Part shown: in pieces, positions 11,519-26,500 of the stretch
How positions within the stretch are numbered: position 1 is the first letter of the stretch
How the letters are laid out: every line of letters starts with the position of its first letter
Source of the DNA: Paragonimus westermani
Lineage: Eukaryota; Platyhelminthes; Trematoda; Plagiorchiida; Troglotrematidae
Reading direction: 5' to 3'
NCBI GenBank assembly: GCA_008508345.1
Contig: QNGE01000895.1
Coordinates: 1-64,000, forward strand
DNA: 64,000 nucleotides
The notes under the pieces: generated by a model
Database searches by the model: none
Told to the model about the DNA's origin: nothing
Seen by the model: only the letters and a program-made list of their open reading frames with translations
Program-made: the position numbers and the translations under genes

Positions 11519-14500
11519 TCACCTAGCCTTTCTTTGTTTGACATCAGTAACAATTCCGGTCTGGAGAGTTGAGAGCTGAGCGCTTTTATGTGAAGCTTGT
11601 CGCATTATCGGGGTTATTACATAGCCTTGTTGTCGTAAATGGTAAATTATAGTGTCATTATATCCAAGGAAGTGTCCTGAAATTGGAAAATAATTCGTTG
11701 CTTAAGTACACACTGAGAAGGCGATAAAAGCATGGTTTTATGCTCTCACTATCCGTTTGTCCAATCAGTGGTAGAAATGAAGCCAGTATGTAACTACGTT
11801 GGACGTTAGTCACAGATATGAATCCTACCAGGATTACAGTGAGAAAAGCTGTATAGAACCATAACCATGGACCACTCTCTCGCCTGTTGGTTAGTGTAAA
11901 TTGCAGTACAGCAATCCCATTTTGTAAAGATTTCATTTTGTTTTCTAAGGCCGAATCAAGCAAAAAAAGATGACTGATTGGGTCTCGAAAGGTGCATAAG
12001 TTGGGTCATGTAACTTGGTGGTGGGTCCACTAACTAGGGATGTTTTTGTTGATGTTTCGAAGTGTCCTTAATCACCTTAAAACTCGGAAAAATGAATCTA
12101 ATTCAGTTGGCGTAGGAATTACCTGTTCAAGTTAGATAGCTGCGACCGGGGTGAGTGAACAAACCGCAAAGAATCTCAAAGAATAATGATCCTATATGTA
12201 CTGACAGCCGCAGTGTGCCTCTTGAGTTGTGAGAGTCAGTTAGATCATTAAGGGTAATACGTAGCGAATTTGCGAGACTACGTGTTCAACGACTGGACTA
12301 ACTTGATTTTGCAAAGACCAACATACTGTTTGACATGTAATCAGAAGGCAGGCAACAAGGTACGTCAAAGTTGTTGGTATGAATAAGAAAAACATAATGT
12401 CAACCCATCCAGAATGGGGATGGTTCTCAAGTTTGAATGCACTATCTCTGCAGTACATTGAGTTAAAAATGTACTACAATGAATTAAACGGCCGTTTTAC
12501 TTCAGAAGCAGCTCTACTGCTCAGGATAGTCCGTTGTGATTACATCCTCCAGCTTTTTCATAATGTCCGGCGAAGTTAAAGTTATCAGCGGTTCACTTTA
12601 AAAGTAATGCCGCTTCCTACCGTTTGAACCATCTATGAATCCATGAAAAGGTAACTAGGACTAATTGGTTTGAATACGTGTGCGCTAAGAATATGGTGAA
12701 TTCTTTGTGGTCGTTAACCAGAATCTAAGGTTTCCAAAGGCGAAATCTTTCTGATGTGCAAGTAATTCGAAACTATCGTATCCAAATGGAAGATTTTGGT
12801 TTCATATATACCAACTGCAACTTGAGGATTAGAATAGACTCGCGATAAGAAACATACTGCACTACACAAATTTTATGAAAAGTGTTTTGATTTATATACG
12901 TACCTGCTCCGAGGGCAAAAAATGCTGATTGTCTGCTAGCCTGGGCTAGTTTGAGCCTTCGGGAGATTTGCGTGGCCATTTTTATGTTTCTTTTTAAAAT
13001 CAGCTCTTCGAACAAGTAAACTTCCAACTGTGCAAGCGTTTCCTTCTGTGCCGTCGTCACACTCAGTGGGTTCCGATACAGTTGGTGAGGTTGGATTAAA
13101 TTTAGTGTTGACTCCGTTTCATTTGTGGACTTTGTTCTCAGTTCTGTAATACGTCGATGGGTGATATTGGCTTCAGTTTTAGTGAACGAACTAAACTGGA
13201 CTATTTGGTCGGGTAAAATCACGGAGTCTAGATATCCGCAGTTGTACTGTTCAATTAAGTGATTCATAGGCTTGAGAAACCATTGCTCGTACAAAGAACG
13301 TGCAAGATGTCTGCTAAGTTGACCAGTACTCTCGTCAAATACTGAGTCATGGTCTCTTTGCCTTGCAGTCGACAGTTGTTCATCCGCTGTCGAGGTCCAC
13401 AAGTGATGAACCAGCTGTTTCAGCTTGGGATGGCCAGATGTTGACCAATTGCGATTTAACAGCCGATCGTAAGCTTCCCACCTGTCCAGGGTCAATGTAA
13501 GTGCGAGGGCAACCTGAGTGACAGATAGAAATAAGAATGGGAAGCTCCCTATGCAGGAAAGCATTTTCGCTACTAACAGGTGATTCGCTTTTATCCTCAT
13601 CACAATTTAGTTGTTTCGTTCAGTCAATATGACAGTTTTAACACCGACAAATGATCGAACCCGATGCTATCGCTTGGCTGGATATTGACCAATAAAAGAT
13701 ACACGGATTGTTAGCAGAATGGTTAGAATTGTGTAAACGATTTTTGTAACTGGTCCCCAGTTTTAATATCTGCGACAGCAGAAAACATCTGTTAAATGCC
13801 AAAACTGGAACCGGATTGATGTAACACGATAAAACACCAAAGTGATGTTAATGACAGATGCTCAAAAAATCCCTAATGGAGCTGCCCACTTCACATACAT
13901 TGATATAACGAACTGTATAGTTCGAAAAAGTTAACGTGCTTGTACAAGAAAAAAAGTGATTAAACGTTCGGGTGCATATGCTCCTCTATTGAAGAAACTA
14001 CGCAGATGAAAACTACATTGGTTATGAAATGGAAACGAGTAAAAGAAATAGATCTAACAGGTTGAGGACGCATACGGATAAAAAATCGACACGGTTGGTG
14101 GTATCTTGTGCATAACAATAACCCCCAAATAGCTTCTTCTATGGCTTCACTCACGCATCACGTATCCAGTGTAAAACGGAAGGAATAAGATCAGGACTTG
14201 TGTGAGTTAGACCGTTGTGTTCAGCTGGCAAACAGTGGCTAGGCAATCCGTGGGCTAGCTGAAAATTGAAACCCCTATCTTTCAAAAATGAACCAGGGAG
14301 AGATTCCACTGGTAAGCTCCAAGCTTGGAAGAAAAATATTGGAGATGTAATGCGAGAAGTGGAAGACAAGCAAAATGCTAGGTTAGACTAGAAGAAAAAA
14401 CATTCACGGCACACACGTGAGACCAATACTACTGAAGAGACAAACAAGTCGTAGACACAAAATATCAGACCAGGCAAAAACAAACATCAAACCTAACCAC

Positions 14501-17500
14501 AGCACGTCGGCATCATCTACAACGAGCGCAACTGTTTTTTGTCTGGCTGTTTTTCTTTGACAACTCACACATAGTTGAACCCTGAACGATCGAATTCGTT
14601 GTCAGCATTACCCTCCGGATCAAAACAACACAAACTTGACCACCACGCCAAGGTAGCAAAAATGTCAGTTAGGGGTGACAAGCATGTGCTGATAAGCGGA
14701 CTAAGAGAACACTTATGGAGAGTCAGATTTCAATTACGATATATTACGGAGGCGGTTACATAAGTTGCCTTCAGGCACGTTCCAGACCGGCTATATCCAA
14801 ACTGTAAAGAAATTCTCCAAACATAATAGTCAACCTCACTTAAACCTCACTTTATGAGAGCTACTGCAGGGAGGTCTGGTGTGTAGCAGCATGTGTCTTC
14901 TCTGACATCTGTGGTTCACTGTGTGGATTAACGGCATTTCACACGTATTTTGAACAAGAATATACAAAGCTGAAGGCATATACAATGTTCGATGACATGA
15001 CAACGACAGGTTTCAACCATACTTAAATAATCGGTTAATAAGAACCCAGTTTTAATCCAGTCAATGCACTAAAAAGAGATAAAGTGCAATATATCATCGT
15101 TCTGTGAGATGTTCAAGTGGATTTGGTGTTTGGTTTGATGTAAAAAAACATGATAATCGTCATAGTGCAGTGTTCAACTCGAACTAAAGTTGCCTGACTT
15201 CATCATGCATTTTCAATCATTATCCTTTCTCGTAAGATTGATGATGCGACGAATAAAACGATCAATTTGTAGGACAGGGGTTGTCTGATCAAACCTCTTT
15301 GCAGAGTCTAGTCTACAACGAAGCTGGTCGTGATAGAATGTTCATCTGACGTGGTTTGGCCAGAAGTATTATAATTTTAAACCTACAATTTGTTTTATGA
15401 ATAGAAGTAACAGTATATTCATTGATATATCAAGAAGATAGGGTAGAAAACCCATGTTTTAAAATATTTATCTGTCCAACAAACATACAGCTAGACTTCT
15501 TTCTTAGTCAGACCACTTTTATCGCTCAGGAATATTCATATCGTCACACCTTCACGCATATTGCAGGAAAAGTCTGGTAATATTTGAGCCAGCGTATTTT
15601 TATGATATCACAAACCTATCGGCTTTCAAAGGTGCTCATTACCGGACACCCGTTACAGGAAGTCGGAAAATACACAAAGAACGTAAAAAATGTGTGTGGC
15701 TAACGAGTCTGTGTCCGTTGTCCATTGCTTAGAATTTGTTTCTTTGTTGATGCTCTTCCTACTATATATATATATATGTATACGTATGCATATATATCTG
15801 AGAACACATTTACAGTCGGGGTTCCTAGTTTACGGTCTTGCTGACTTTGAGAAATCTATTTAGTTTCAGCGGTTGATTGGTTTACACCATACTACTTCAC
15901 AACTATGCTGTACGTCGCACGAAGCAGGCACTGTTGCATTCACTTATGTCAATTGCCCCATACTTTTCATCGGACGAAGTACACTGATAGTTTGTTTCTT
16001 ATCTCCGTAAGAGCACTTTCTCGGTTTGTTGTGTTGCGCATCGACCCAAGTTAACTGATGTTACGTCGCAAATGTACATGACTGGATGTAGTGTGGTGGG
16101 AAGTGTTCTTATTTTATAGGCTTCCATCAGGTCTTCAGCTATCACTGTTCGATGTGGACAACGGGTTGCGTAAACTGAGAAGTAGATTTTGCCTCTCCCG
16201 TTAGTCAAACGTTGAGTCCCCAGACTGCGAGCACCAAAGCAAAGCGTCATGCATTTGTACAAACTACTCGATTACAGCCCTCGCTGCAAAATAAACAGTG
16301 TTGTTTTGAAGTATTAAATTTTCACTGGCAACAGTTGTCAGTAATATATGTTAGAAACAGTTGCACTGCAGTCCACTCGCCTTTTGGGCGTTCATGTGCA
16401 CACCAGAGACTGATGTCACTGGCGTGGCGTAGTTCGATAACAAGGTGCACTAGTTTCAGTGGTTCTCGACAGTCTTCCATCTTTACTATTGAAAATCCTC
16501 CATGAAAATCAACTTCGGGAGAGTATTCACATGCAAAAATCCCCTCATAGTGTTCGATCCGTCTCTCCAGATTTCCACATTCAACCCAGTGTATTGTCCT
16601 GAGCTGTATAACCAAATTAGGTTTTACGTTGAGCTATGAACAAACATCGAAATCAACAAGTAAAACCATAAGCCACCAACTCAGATGACCCATTTCTGAC
16701 CTGCAGTGGTGTCAAGTTTAACAGCTGATACACTGGGGCTGAAAACTTGACTTTTGAATCTTCAGTGCAAGTGGTATCGTATACTGCAAATGTAACCAAT
16801 CATTGGGGAAGAACTTTTGACTTGAGACGGCTTGGTTCATTGGGGCTGTTGGTAACGAATATCTCGCAATAAAATTACATCTGTACTTGTAAGCTGTCCC
16901 CTACTATTGGTCGATTTCAATCCACATCAATCTGTTCGTTATCCACTAGATACTAAAGACAAGATAACCTGTCACATAATCGAAGCCTAGAACTGTTCAG
17001 CCGATTTGCAATAGCTTCAATGGTCGCGAAACATACTGGATAGCTCACGACTAGTCGTCCGGAACTTTGTGAACCACCCTGGGTCTGTTTTCTGGCCGAT
17101 GACTTGGGAATCACTTTTTGTCTTGAAACTTACTTCTGTGTATATGACTTGAGAGAAATATCGTCTACCATCGTTCGTTGAGTGGCTGGCAGTAGACCGT
17201 TTTTCTGCCCAACCCGTGCGTCACCTCTAGAAAGATGCCGATAACAGCACAGAAATCTGCAAGAAACCAGTGACTGGACAAAGCGCGTACTTTGCCGGTG
17301 TCACACTAGCTCATTCTGATAAGCAGCCGCATGATATTCTGTCGGTCGTTTGGCGCCATTCAGTAGGTCCTTCTGTTCTGGGTGGTCTGATTTATGATTC
17401 CCTATTATCTTGACTTCGGACTTCTAAATAACTGCAATCTCAATGACGGCTTAGAAGCACCACGATGTTATTCCTTTGGATCAAGAATTAATTTCTATAC

Positions 17501-20500
17501 TATTGCAGATGTTATCAAGGTTACGGGTGTCTTTCAGACTGACAGTCCTTTGTGAACCATGCTAAAAGGCGTTCGGTGAATTGACAGCTTAAAATATCTG
17601 AGGCTTAAACACCAGTCGTACCTGTAACATTTTTGACTATTGCTAATAAGAATTGATTCAAGCAGTTACGAGATTTTGGCCCAAGAATGAAGAGCGTCTT
17701 GTCTTGAAATAATCAATGAAATACAAGGGGACAGTCTATAGAACTATAAATGCATTGCTGAAACATAAAAATATGATGCAGATGGCTGGTTAAATGTAGC
17801 TACGCTAGGACTGTGCTTAATGTAGCCATAGTACTGAGAATATATATGTATAGATATGCAATGTATGATCTGTTCTTCGAACACCTGCGGGACCAAGAAA
17901 CATTGCACTCAAGTCAGAGAGGTTCCCTGTTTACGAAGATCAAACGAGAGGTCCATAGGGTAGATTGAAACATCTCATCGGCGCCGGTCATTCTTACGAA
18001 GAATCTTTCCGAAGTCGACTGTCTTCATATTCTGTTTCTGTTAACCTTTTGCGAGTTTAACCTTCCAATTTTACTCGAGTTTATTTTTAAAGGAAAATAG
18101 GCTTTACGCTTTTAAGCGCACTGACCCTCTTTCATAGTCCGTTTGTTTCATCATGCATACATGGTATTAGAGACGTGTGATAAACTGAATGTTCAAGAAC
18201 CCTTTTACATGGAACGGGAAATATTTAGAGGTTTGATAAGCAGCAGACATCTGTTTATTGACTCATTTTTGAGGACTTTAAATTATTCCGTGGATGGGAA
18301 AACTATAAGTTACTAGGAATTTTTTAACCCAGTTGTTTTTAGGAGCAAAGAAGTAGAGTATAACTTAGTTCACCGCGGACGTAGTACAAACTGCTATTGA
18401 CGAGTGGAGGTAGATTGAATCATAAATAAATGCACAATTAGACGGTTCTTTAATGTACCTGTCATGATGCTACCCCTAAAAACGATTAAAATCAATTATT
18501 CCACGCTCGGTTGGAGATTAAGGAACAGAAAATGTGATTGTAAGCATTGGGATAAACGGCTTCATTCTGAATAATACACACAATAGAGATATATGTTGGA
18601 ATCTGCATTTAGTTTCTCCACGTACAGTTATCAGTCTAATAGCTTTGTTTCACGGTGGAACATGAACTACGGACTGATTTTCACCGAATGTCAATAAGCT
18701 AGGGATTTCCTTACCACCGTCAGGGTTCGAATTCCGTGAAGAGCAGTGTTCCAATACCCGAGCATCCGGTGCGGTTGAATTACCATACGGAAATGTTTAG
18801 TCACATTCGCTTATGAGTAATGCTCAGGTTTTATTATCACCTCCAGAGAACTATTAATCGGCGGGTTGAATCCAATCGGTAACTGTCGATTAGATGTCCC
18901 CATCCTGTGGAATACAAAATATTCTGCTTGTTTGCTTGCGTATAACAGCTCATTGCCGTCTACTGCCCTGTTATGGGAAGCACGTGAGTTAACTAGTTTT
19001 GATGAAAGCGAAAGTCGATTCAGGTGTTTCCTTTCAGAGCAAGCTGGGTGCAAATTATAGGGTAGGCAAGCTGCATCACTAATTTTGTGATGCCCACACC
19101 AAATCAATCAAAGTTCTTGGTACTTTTTTAAAAACCGGGGGCCTCACTGATAAAACAAAAACTTACTCGACAGTGTGTTGTCAATTTTAGATCAGAGAGT
19201 TTTCTATTCTTTCATTGTATTTCGCCTTTGAGATATTAGGTACGTACCCCTCGTTAAGACAAAAGTACATAAAGCATTTTTAAGTTATTTTACTCTTACT
19301 CAATTCAAGAATTTCTCAAGCCATGGGAAGAAAACTTGATTAATATAAAATTAGCTTCTAAGATTCTCTCCAGTTTGCGTGATCCGGTTGACAATGTGCT
19401 AAAATGCATGCCATCTCCGTAGATGCGAACGCTAACTGGTCTGATTTGAATTAATCTATTTTACACTGCTTTCAGTGTTGAAATAGCACGCTGACGAATC
19501 CACTGACCTGAGAAGATAGGAACAGCTCGTCCTGGTTGTTTGTTGCAGCTGGCTGTGGTTACTTACTTGTACATGCTAATCCACGGGGTTTCTTGACGCC
19601 TCACTCGACTGATCCGTTCCAGGCAATTCATTAAGGGAAAATAAGTCCTGTTTATAACTTATTCGGAGACAATTCACCCCAGACAATCCAACTCTAGACA
19701 AATGCATCCCGAAGCGACCAATCTGAAGGATTGAAGTAGCTGAAAAAACTATGAAACCGAATCAGTTTGTTGAGTGCTGCTCACCCTCTTGAATGAGGAT
19801 TTTTCACAGTTTTTTCTGGTTTATCTTGCTCACATACTCTTCCAGGTGTGGATTCAAGAAAGCTTCCGTCTAACTAATAATTTCTACTATCTTACACAAT
19901 GGTACTGAGGTGGACCTCGGAAGGCAGTCTGTTTTGCCAGGTACATTTAAAAGTGAGTGGCATTTAATGTTTAAGGTATCTGTTCATAGTTTTCACTTCT
20001 TTCTATGGATGGACACGTTAGATGATCGGTCACGTCAATGGTATATCCTGAAACTGTCCCCCAGTTTACGCCGGGCAAAAAAGTGGGGGAAAACGGGTCA
20101 CTAAAGACACTGCCAGTTCTGGAAGGAACTAATCAAAACGTGTGCTGGAAGTATAAATGATTATCTGTTTCTGGCCCTCAAATTCGCGTGCCCAGAAAGA
20201 ATTCAATTATTGCCTCAGAAATTTGGAACTGTGTAAACGCAAAAAGTCTGGATATGGTAAAAGGGGTTTGAATCTTGAGCGAGATAGCAAACCGATTTAA
20301 AAGCGTGATGAAAATCCCAAGAAATGTTGTGACCTTTTGGTTGAACGTCGCGAGAGCGACTGTCTTATTGGCTTCACTAACATATGTGAAGTCGCATGAA
20401 GTAGTCAGTCATCGGTGGCCAAAATAAACGCTCGGGTAGGCTAAACGACCACGCTATGTTACTCTTGCGTAGTCAGGTGGAGACGAGCGTGAACGCTTCA

Positions 20501-23500
20501 CTGACATCTATGGCCCCTCCCGGAATTGTCGTGAATTGCAAAAGGTTGCCTGTGTTCGCGGTGTCGTTGGCGCACATTTTACCTGTTTTGCTCTGTGACG
20601 AACAATCCTTATGCTATCCACATTGTTGGCTAGGAGCTATGATTTAAAAAATCAAAATTTCAGTTTTTAGTTTACTCTAGTCAAAATGTAATCCCACGTG
20701 GTTTACGTGAACCTTCTATCTGATGGCTTGATATACATATGTGGAACTGGAAAAGAAATACTTAGCCCAATTCGTGCGTCAGATGTGTATGCCCTCAGAA
20801 TAAAAGCGTTCAGATGGTGACAGAGTCACCTCAAAGAAGATTTCAACGACAAAATTGGGAGATGAGATGAAAAGTCCTATCCTTAAACTCTTTGAAGAGG
20901 TTCTTTTTAAAGGCATAAGACTATATATTTATACACACATGCGTAAATATAAGAGCTTCTCGTATACCATGCTAAAACTGTTCAACATCGTAAGGGTAAT
21001 TTCACTGTTGCTAAACACACATTCGCTATATGCGCCAGTATTATGACTAAGGTTTGTTTTACGACAGCCGATATCAACGAAGAACATTCTTTTGAATTCA
21101 CTACCACAGTTATCCTCCACGTAATAGCAAAATTTAGCACAATTGGTGTCTAAATGAATGGCAAATAGAACTAAACAAAACGTTCGTGTACCATTCGTCA
21201 ACACCGAGGAAAGTAGAACGTATCAGGCTTCTACTTGGCTCTAGAAGTTAGTGAAGAAAAAAAGTGTCCTGTGTGTGACCAGATTGAAGCAGTTACCCTG
21301 GCTTTTGATAGTGTATAATCTGTGCTCTCTTCTATCTTGGGCATATACAGAGCCGTTTTTCAGGCTACTAACGAGAAAGATAGGACTGGAGAGTTTTGGC
21401 TATACTGCTATGTTCTCGTCTGATGAATCTTCGACATTTCTGCGCGCCACCAAATCACACATTTATTCATTGTGTGAAGAATTCCATCCTTCTGAGAAGT
21501 TATCGTCCACAATTTACAGGACATGGATTAGAATTGGAGAATATCATACGGCATACGCTTGAAAGGCTGTTGGCTTTATGCGCAGAAGAAGGTTAGCATG
21601 AGTAGAAAATTGCGTTGCGTAGTGTAACACCTGTTTGTTCAGTGGTGGTTAGCAGCCCTGTTGTGGAGAGTTGAAACTAATCACTCGGAACCTTGAATAT
21701 TTCTCAGGTGACCAGTGAGGTGGAAACGTTGTAGTACAAAACAAGGTATGTAACTACGGCTCTGTTAGTGGAGGTCGTAGGGTGGAATCCGAGTCGGAAG
21801 ATGTGAACTTTCATCCTTTAAAAAAGTTCAGCTGCCCAACCTAGAAATTCTGCGGAGAAGAGAAAATGAAATGTGTGCAAATAGTTGTATTGATGATAGA
21901 TGGTGTATCCTTTTTGAAAGAAGCAGCGATGACAGGCAGTGTTTCCGAGAAAGGGTCAGCGAAGATGTTTGTTGATGAACAAAACGTGGACTATTAATCC
22001 GAAATATTTATTGGGGAAAAGCTGGTGACCATAAAGTTGGAGGAATCATTAAAATAACTATCTCATGTTCACTGACTTGACGTGGGAAGGGGATTAGGGG
22101 TTTTGTGGTAGGAAAGTATTTTGTTTGTAGGAAATTAGAGCTTGAAATTTTGTTCGTTTTCGAGATAACCGCTATACCAACTGATGTGTTACTCTGATGG
22201 GTTGTGGGCTAACAATCTGTTCCGGATGCTCGTTGTTAGCAAGGATGCGTCGTAAAAACGTTTCCCGAGGTTATTGCAGAAAGTGTTCTTTTGCCAGATT
22301 AATAAAGTGGACAGTCAGTCCTTTTCGAAACGACACCGATACACACTGAACGATGGATGGATGTGACTTTAGTAGCCGTCATATCCATTACGGTATGCGT
22401 TTCAGTGACGTTAAGGTCAGTTATAAAACAAATTAGCTACGACACTAATTTTCTGCAACACACGGAAGACCTTCCTTGTGATATTGAACATTCACATAAA
22501 TCCACTTAAATTCCTTCATAATCCTCGTAGTTAAACGACCCAACCCGACAATCAGCATGTTAAACCCAATGTGTCACACAATCTGTCTGGAATGTTTTGT
22601 GAACAAGAATGGGAATACAGGCGGGGGTAGTTAATATTTTGTATTGACAGCTTATTACCAGGCAAAAATAACCATGTGTATGTGTAAGACGAGTGAAACC
22701 GGATGAGGAATGGAACCAGATAAAAAATGAACATGCTGTGGGACACACGTTCTAAATCGTTATATTCACAGGAAACAAAAGCTTATGTATACTTGTTTCT
22801 CAGCACATGGCTTGAGACGACTAAAAATGACCGCAGTAGTGAAACATGACAAGCAGAAATTTGTGCAACACATAAAAATACTAGATGTCGATTTTAGCTT
22901 AGTCAACTATTCCATGGTCAGAATGTGACTGAGGTTCAGTGTTGCTGTTGTTGACTAATACCTAGTCCAGAGATGAAGGTAAATAACTTCAGCTACAATC
23001 CTATGGATCTGGGATTATTATTATCACTGACTATCAAATATTGAGGGAGTTACGAGGCCGTGGAATAATTTTCAGCGATAGAAACGAGCAGCATCAAACA
23101 GATTTGTAACAAATTACAAACATTTGAGAGAAGTCTTCATAGACCAGCTTACCGCATATCAGATCTACCGTGATTACTGGGAGATTTTTATGAAGATGTA
23201 TTTAAACTGGACAAGATATCGAGTAGATTCCTGATTCAACGTGCACCTACTACGTAAAGCATTACCTGACTCAGCTGGCAACGCCAATCAGATTAGATGT
23301 CGAGGATTTAAACTAATCGGCACACAAGCTATGGAATTTTATTTAGTCATCTTTCTAATGTTGCGAGTCAACAAGTCGGATGGCAGGAGGAAGATTTACT
23401 CGGAAAACCAATACATAGGTTTTGCGTTTCGACAGGTCCACAAACAAAAACACATCTGCGTACGACACTGATTTCAGAAAGCCACAGTTGCTACGGACGT

Positions 23501-26500
23501 CAACACTTAGTCCCTTTGTATGTCAAGAATCATTTCATGCGATGCTGAACTCCATTGTTCCTTGTATTTTTTTTTATCGCGCGGCCATTTCGAAGTCGAA
23601 ATCCATGTTCTTGCCAGATTACTGAATAGTGGTTTTGTGAGTCGTATAGTGCGATCGCTCGTCCTCACTACTTTACAGCAAACCAGCGAATCATCAGACG
23701 TACGTCTTCGTCCGTTTGAATTCTTCTTCCTGTTTTTCGTTGTCCGCTGCCCCGTTTATCGATTGTGCAATGTAAAGATATGAAATAATCTATTGTTCCT
23801 CTTTTCATATACTTTTCTTTCTCAATAGCCAGTTGTCTGTCCAATCATAAAGAAATCAGTAACACACTGACACTTGAGTTTTCCATCGATACCGATTAAC
23901 CTGTGAACCTAGAAAAGTTGACGTTGTCACGTTTTGTTTGTTTCGATGAGAAGAGGAACTTTGGGACTTGTTTTGTTCAGGCGAGAATGTCTACCATTTT
24001 CACAGTGGCCCCACAACAGTCCTGATTAATCTATGATGTCCATTCTGATTTTAGTTTTATTATGTATAGATAATGCTCAAGTTACCGATATTACTCTTTC
24101 AAGTAACCTTCCAGATTTACTCTGATATAAGGTTTATCGATTAAGGTTGCTGAGTTGGTCTGACAGAATTTCTACTTGAAACATCATTCGTAACGGCCAC
24201 GTGCGTTCCATTACCCATTTGCCGATTTGTTGCTGGAATGTGCAACCAAACAACGGTTTGAGCAAACATCTTGCGGTAAGACACTGTTAGTTTATCTTCT
24301 GTGTCAATTTATTGTGAAAAAATACACCTACCTGTTTCGTTTCCACATTATTGAGAGGACCACACTGATCTGACACTTGCTCCACAGCTCCACATCGTTT
24401 ACCCAACCGTTGAGCTTCTTGTGTCAGGAACAAATCTAGCGCCGGTACTCCTCGGCTTGAAAAGTCTTCGTGTGCTAGATTATTTAGGAGCAGAAAAATC
24501 CACATTGGTCGCTTTCTTTTCCATCCAGCAGTCATGGTGTTATACAGATAATTTGTGTAGGCACGCTTGCTCGGTTCTGTCCATAGGTTGACCCACTTTT
24601 TGAAATTAGCCAGCTGCAATTCTAGGCGATGAATAAGTGACGGGGCGAGTAGCTCAGTCAGCTGGACGTTCTGTGGCAGAAGCTGACATTTTCCCAGTTG
24701 GATAAGAGTGTTTGGATCCAAAAGGTCTAGTTCAATGTAGACAGAATCAGCTTTAGCAAAATGTACTTTAACAGCTGGGTCAATCTGTGGCCAAACGTGC
24801 GTGTAGGCTACGTGCAGTGTGCCAAAGAGGAATGAAGGTGGATCAGTGGATACTTTCCAAAGAAACGTGTTGGAGCGCCTCTCAGGTTCCTGAAATTCAG
24901 GGAAGATATGACACCTTATTGGAAAAAAATGTTGTAAGGTACTTGTAAACGTAACAAAAAACAACTGGACCAAAATCGATTCGCCATTGATGAGTCAATG
25001 CAATGGTCGTGCGTGTTCCTGATGAATGCTACTCAGAACAAATAAACTGCTAGACGGATAAAACGTAATCAGTAATTCTGTGCCGACAGGTTATCGGTTG
25101 GAACCAGCATGGCATTGCCTGTGTTTTCTTTCAAGATTATCGGACAGCCTGTATGCTGAATGTGTATGATCAGGTCTTCCGTCATCACCAGATTTCTTGC
25201 GGTCAATGAACTGTAGAAGATAATCTGTGGAGGTGGGTACACACGATGGTTTGAGATTCCAGAAAGCATTAGAACAGCGGTTCAACGAATCAGATGTTCT
25301 CTGCTGCACTAACGTACCATTTACATTCCAATGATCATCTCGAATGTAACTCAGTCAGATACTCAGCAGTATTCAAAATTTAAGTAATTCCGACCCCGGT
25401 CTTATAGACTGACCAAAGAGATATGAACTCACTGTAGTGACAATGCTGAAACTAATATTAGATATGCAATATGTAGGGATCGGTGCCTGCTAAATAATAA
25501 CTTTGCAATGGAATGACGAATCAAGATTAAAAGGGGATTACTTTAAACTGTGCACTTAAACGAAAGTTCTCGCATACCGTCCACAACTGTTTGAAAAAGA
25601 AGAAAGTGAACAAAGTAATCCCGTAAAACCTCCCACATAGAAACAAACTTTAATAAATGTGAACAAGTTCAGTGATGTACGTTATTAATAACTTATTCTC
25701 AAAAACGTTTCGCCGCGCTTAGTGTGAAGACACCTATACTGATTTAGATCAGCTGAACTGGTTAAAACGTTTCAGTGCTCTTCGGGATATAGTCTAATTA
25801 ACCCGTTTACTGTCAGTAAGAATTAGCGCAACTACGTTGTTGCGGATTTTCCAACTTTAAAGAGGGAGGTTTGATGCTGGCGTTATTTTGAAGCTGCTCA
25901 CAACTAGATATGGTTAGGCCATCCATATTCATATTATCACTTGAGAGTCATCTAAATTTCATTTTATCCGTAATTTATTCTGTGACCACAAACGGATGGC
26001 TGTTGTTTCTGCAGTGACCTGGATGCAGTCTTCGAGTTAATAGAACTGAATTCCGAAACTCGATAGAGTGATTGAACAGGCTGGGGGATTCTGACATAAT
26101 TTTTGGTTTCTGTTCATTGGGATTCATTAGCCACTTCCTTTCTGGAACCACTCCGTTTTTATTCTGGTGACACGACCCGATATAACTGCATTTAATTCAT
26201 CTTCCCGGGGAACCTTCAAATCGTTGCCTAACTTTTTAACAGATTGTTCAGTAAAAATCCAAAACTTTCTCACAACAAAGTTACATTGACGAAACTACAG
26301 CCATGGATCATTCACCTATGGCGGTGATTTTAAGTATTCCGATCAAACAACCCAAAATTACAATATTTTTGGCACGCTAGTACAAAATAAACAAGTGGAC
26401 CTGGCTGTTTTATTTTGTGGAAACGGCGTTTTAAACAAAAACAGTTACAGCCTCGTAAAATTTTACAATATAAACCTACTTTACTGCTGTTGAAACAGTC

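Noticed and set aside
11658..11963. 101-codon minus-strand frame with a hydrophobic stretch, first considered as the TIKI membrane-anchor exon
   Set aside because: It overlaps the acceptor of the family-matching exon 4 (HFLG block) in a different frame, so it is intronic and its hydrophobic stretch is chance.
18725..18760. B-box-like GGGTTCGAATTCC suggesting a tRNA gene
   Set aside because: No A-box at the right distance and no cloverleaf could be paired around it.
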